From: an uncultured Mycoplasmatota bacterium
Lineage (GTDB): Bacteria; Bacillota_I; Bacilli_A; RF39; UBA660
Length of the DNA stretch: 14,378 nucleotides
NCBI GenBank assembly: GCA_900545005.1
Contig: UQXO01000018.1
Span: 1-14,378 of the forward strand
Direction of reading: 5' to 3'
Positions 13,837 to 14,378 of the stretch are shown here, piece after piece; position 1 is the first letter of the stretch; each line of letters starts with the position of its first letter. Under the pieces are notes generated by a model. That model was not told where the DNA came from, made no database searches, and saw only the letters and a list, made by a program, of their open reading frames with translations. The translations under genes were made by a program, and so were the position numbers.

Positions 13837-13863
13837 TTTCATAGAGTTAAAAACTCTATGAAA
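13837..13863. repeat. Palindromic site 3a (core TAAAA)
   Basis: Perfect arms TTTCATAGAGT and ACTCTATGAAA around TAAAA, followed by ATACTAG as at the gene-distal end of element 1. It is 75 bases upstream of the 471-aa start. Confidence 0.85.
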
Positions 13864-14046
13864 ATACTAGTTAAATACTTAGTTAGAGTCGCATTTGACT
13901 ACAATTTTTGACTAGAAATTAATCATAAATAAATTATTGTTTTACGCCTTCAACACTAGTATTCACCTAGCAACTTTACATTTTTTCTTGACCATAATTT
14001 TGACTAGAAAACTATAATTTATTCTCTTTAAAATAACTTAAATATA

Positions 14047-14055
14047 TGGTATATT
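14047..14055 (+). promoter_or_regulatory. Extended -10 promoter of element 3, facing away from its gene
   Basis: TGGTATATT on the plus strand, at the position matching TGGTAAAAT of element 1. An alternative promoter is TTGACC (13988) with TATAAT (14013) at 19 bases. Either would run rightward into the hairpin at 14138-14160. Confidence 0.45.
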
Positions 14056-14091
14056 TGTAATATAAATTAAAAATAAGGTACGGAATTTAGC

Positions 14092-14118
14092 TTTCATAGA
14101 GTTTTTAACTCTATGAAA
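14092..14118. repeat. Palindromic site 3b (core TTTTA)
   Basis: Perfect arms TTTCATAGAGT and ACTCTATGAAA around TTTTA, the reverse complement of the 3a core, preceded by GC as in sites 1a (read on the minus strand) and 2b. Confidence 0.85.
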
Positions 14119-14137
14119 ATTTTCTTTTTAAGTCACG

Positions 14138-14160
14138 AAAAAAAGGGCTAATAGCCCTTT
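14138..14160 (-). terminator. Intrinsic terminator after the PD-(D/E)XK gene
   Basis: AAAGGGCT and AGCCCTTT arms around a 3-base loop, followed by seven T on the minus strand. The plus-strand side continues TTTGTTCT, so it could partly stop rightward transcripts from element 3 as well. Confidence 0.85.
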
Positions 14161-14174
14161 GTTCTAATACAATT

Positions 14175-14378
14175 TTACTTCCTTAAAGTTTTTATTTTTT
14201 CCACATTAAGACCTGTAATCTTTGATATATCCTCATCACTAAGTCCCAGTTTAATGGCATTTTTAGCATTTTCTAATTGGTTTTCTTCTTTTCCTTTAGT
14301 CTCTCCTTCGGCTAAGCCTTCAGCCTTTCCTTTAGCTTCCGCACGATAAGCATAAGTATTTCTAATTAACTCTTCATT
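14175..14378 (-). CDS. PD-(D/E)XK transposase-like/Rpn-family protein, C-terminal part (cut by window edge)
   Basis: The last 67 residues of a protein whose start lies beyond the window. A run of A-K-G-K-A-E-G-L-A-E-G-E-T-K-G-K (residues ~14-30 of the visible part) leads to a helix-turn-helix-like tail: A-I-K-L-G-L-S-D-E-D-I-S-K-I-T-G-L-N-V-E-K-I-K. This exact architecture, an (A/E)-K-G-K-A-E-G linker then L-G-x-S-x-E-D-I-S-x-x-T-G-L, ends Rpn/PDDEXK_2 recombination-promoting nucleases, which are usually multicopy and linked with mobile DNA. The nuclease domain is not visible, so activity cannot be judged. It stops 57 bases right of site 3b. Confidence 0.85.
   Translation of the reverse strand, partial: NEELIRNTYAYRAEAKGKAEGLAEGETKGKEENQLENAKNAIKLGLSDEDISKITGLNVEKIKTLRK

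Larger units (their letters stand above)
13837..14118. promoter_or_regulatory. Invertible promoter element 3 (inferred OFF)
   Basis: A 282-bp segment in the gap between the 471-aa gene and the PD-(D/E)XK gene. The end palindromes have cores TAAAA and TTTTA, reverse complements of each other. Plus-strand order matches element 2: site 3a, a degenerate CTAG motif (13868-13883), TTGACTA pair (13895 and 13908), AGTATTCACCTAG (13958-13970), TTGACCA/TTGACTA pair (13988 and 14000), a TATAAT at 14013, extended -10 at 14047, site 3b. The interior is more diverged than that of elements 1 and 2. The promoter end points away from the 471-aa gene, and no coding region is present. Confidence 0.7.

Noticed and set aside
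2133..14118. The palindromes as ordinary terminators, or the elements as MITEs
   Set aside because: No T-tract follows the palindromes and each occurs twice per gap. A MITE would have target duplications as direct repeats, whereas here the differing bases are inverted, inside the palindromes, and the interior carries a promoter. All three insertions also precede surface genes. A MITE origin long ago cannot be excluded.
2133..14118. CRISPR array
   Set aside because: There are only six repeats, in pairs about 230-260 bases apart with homologous rather than unique interiors, and no cas genes.
14175..14378. The Rpn-like protein as the recombinase for the invertible elements
   Set aside because: Rpn/PDDEXK_2 proteins are nucleases that promote general recombination and are not known as site-specific invertases. 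The site layout (about 10-bp arms, 7-bp spacer) fits a tyrosine recombinase better; none is in the window.

Overview
The window is an AT-rich (roughly 30% GC) bacterial chromosome segment in which every credible gene lies on the minus strand. Shine-Dalgarno sites are strong (AGGAG, AGGAGGT, GGAGGTGA), TGA is used as a stop, and tryptophan is encoded by TGG, so the code is standard. The gene types (single-anchor surface proteins, collagen-like GPT-repeat protein, MBOAT/DHHW/DUF4358 set, PD-(D/E)XK transposase-like protein) fit a low-GC, gut-associated Firmicutes/Bacilli-type organism. No finer placement is supported.

Layout. Bases 1-2036 hold two co-oriented surface-protein genes, the first cut by the window edge. 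Bases 2037-2530 are intergenic and hold invertible element 1. Bases 2531-5316 hold a YcxB-like membrane protein, a GT2-TPR glycosyltransferase, a small unknown protein and an ADP-ribosyltransferase-like protein. Bases 5403-9815 hold a collagen-like protein, a DHHW/AlgJ-like protein, an MBOAT O-acyltransferase, a DUF4358-type anchored protein and a cysteine-cluster protein. Bases 9942-13762 hold two more anchored surface proteins, each with a related intergenic element upstream (elements 2 and 3). The window ends inside a PD-(D/E)XK/Rpn-type gene.

Main discovery. The three intergenic regions in front of the surface-protein genes each carry a homologous segment of 282-292 bp bounded by near-identical palindromes (arms TTTCATAGAGT and ACTCTATGAAA around a 5-bp core). 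Within each pair the two cores are exact reverse complements (ATATA/TATAT, TGAAA/TTTCA, TAAAA/TTTTA), and each pair has its own core. This is what three independently invertible promoters with private crossover sequences would look like. A conserved extended -10 (TGNTAWAHT) points toward the surface gene in element 1 (inferred ON) and away from it in elements 2 and 3 (inferred OFF). No recombinase is encoded here, so one would have to act in trans. The layout resembles the individually invertible promoters of the Mycoplasma penetrans P35 lipoprotein family.

Second layer. The 549-aa protein controlled by element 1 ends in a C-type-lectin-like (DUF6273-like) domain. A 120-bp stretch of it is 52% GC, adenine-poor, and almost entirely NNC/NNT codons. 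This is the signature of a diversity-generating retroelement variable region (AAY template codons mutated to NNY). Phase switching and targeted hypermutation may therefore act on the same surface protein. The middle of the window appears to make and decorate surface polymers (glycosyltransferase, O-acetylation module, Thr-rich collagen-like protein).
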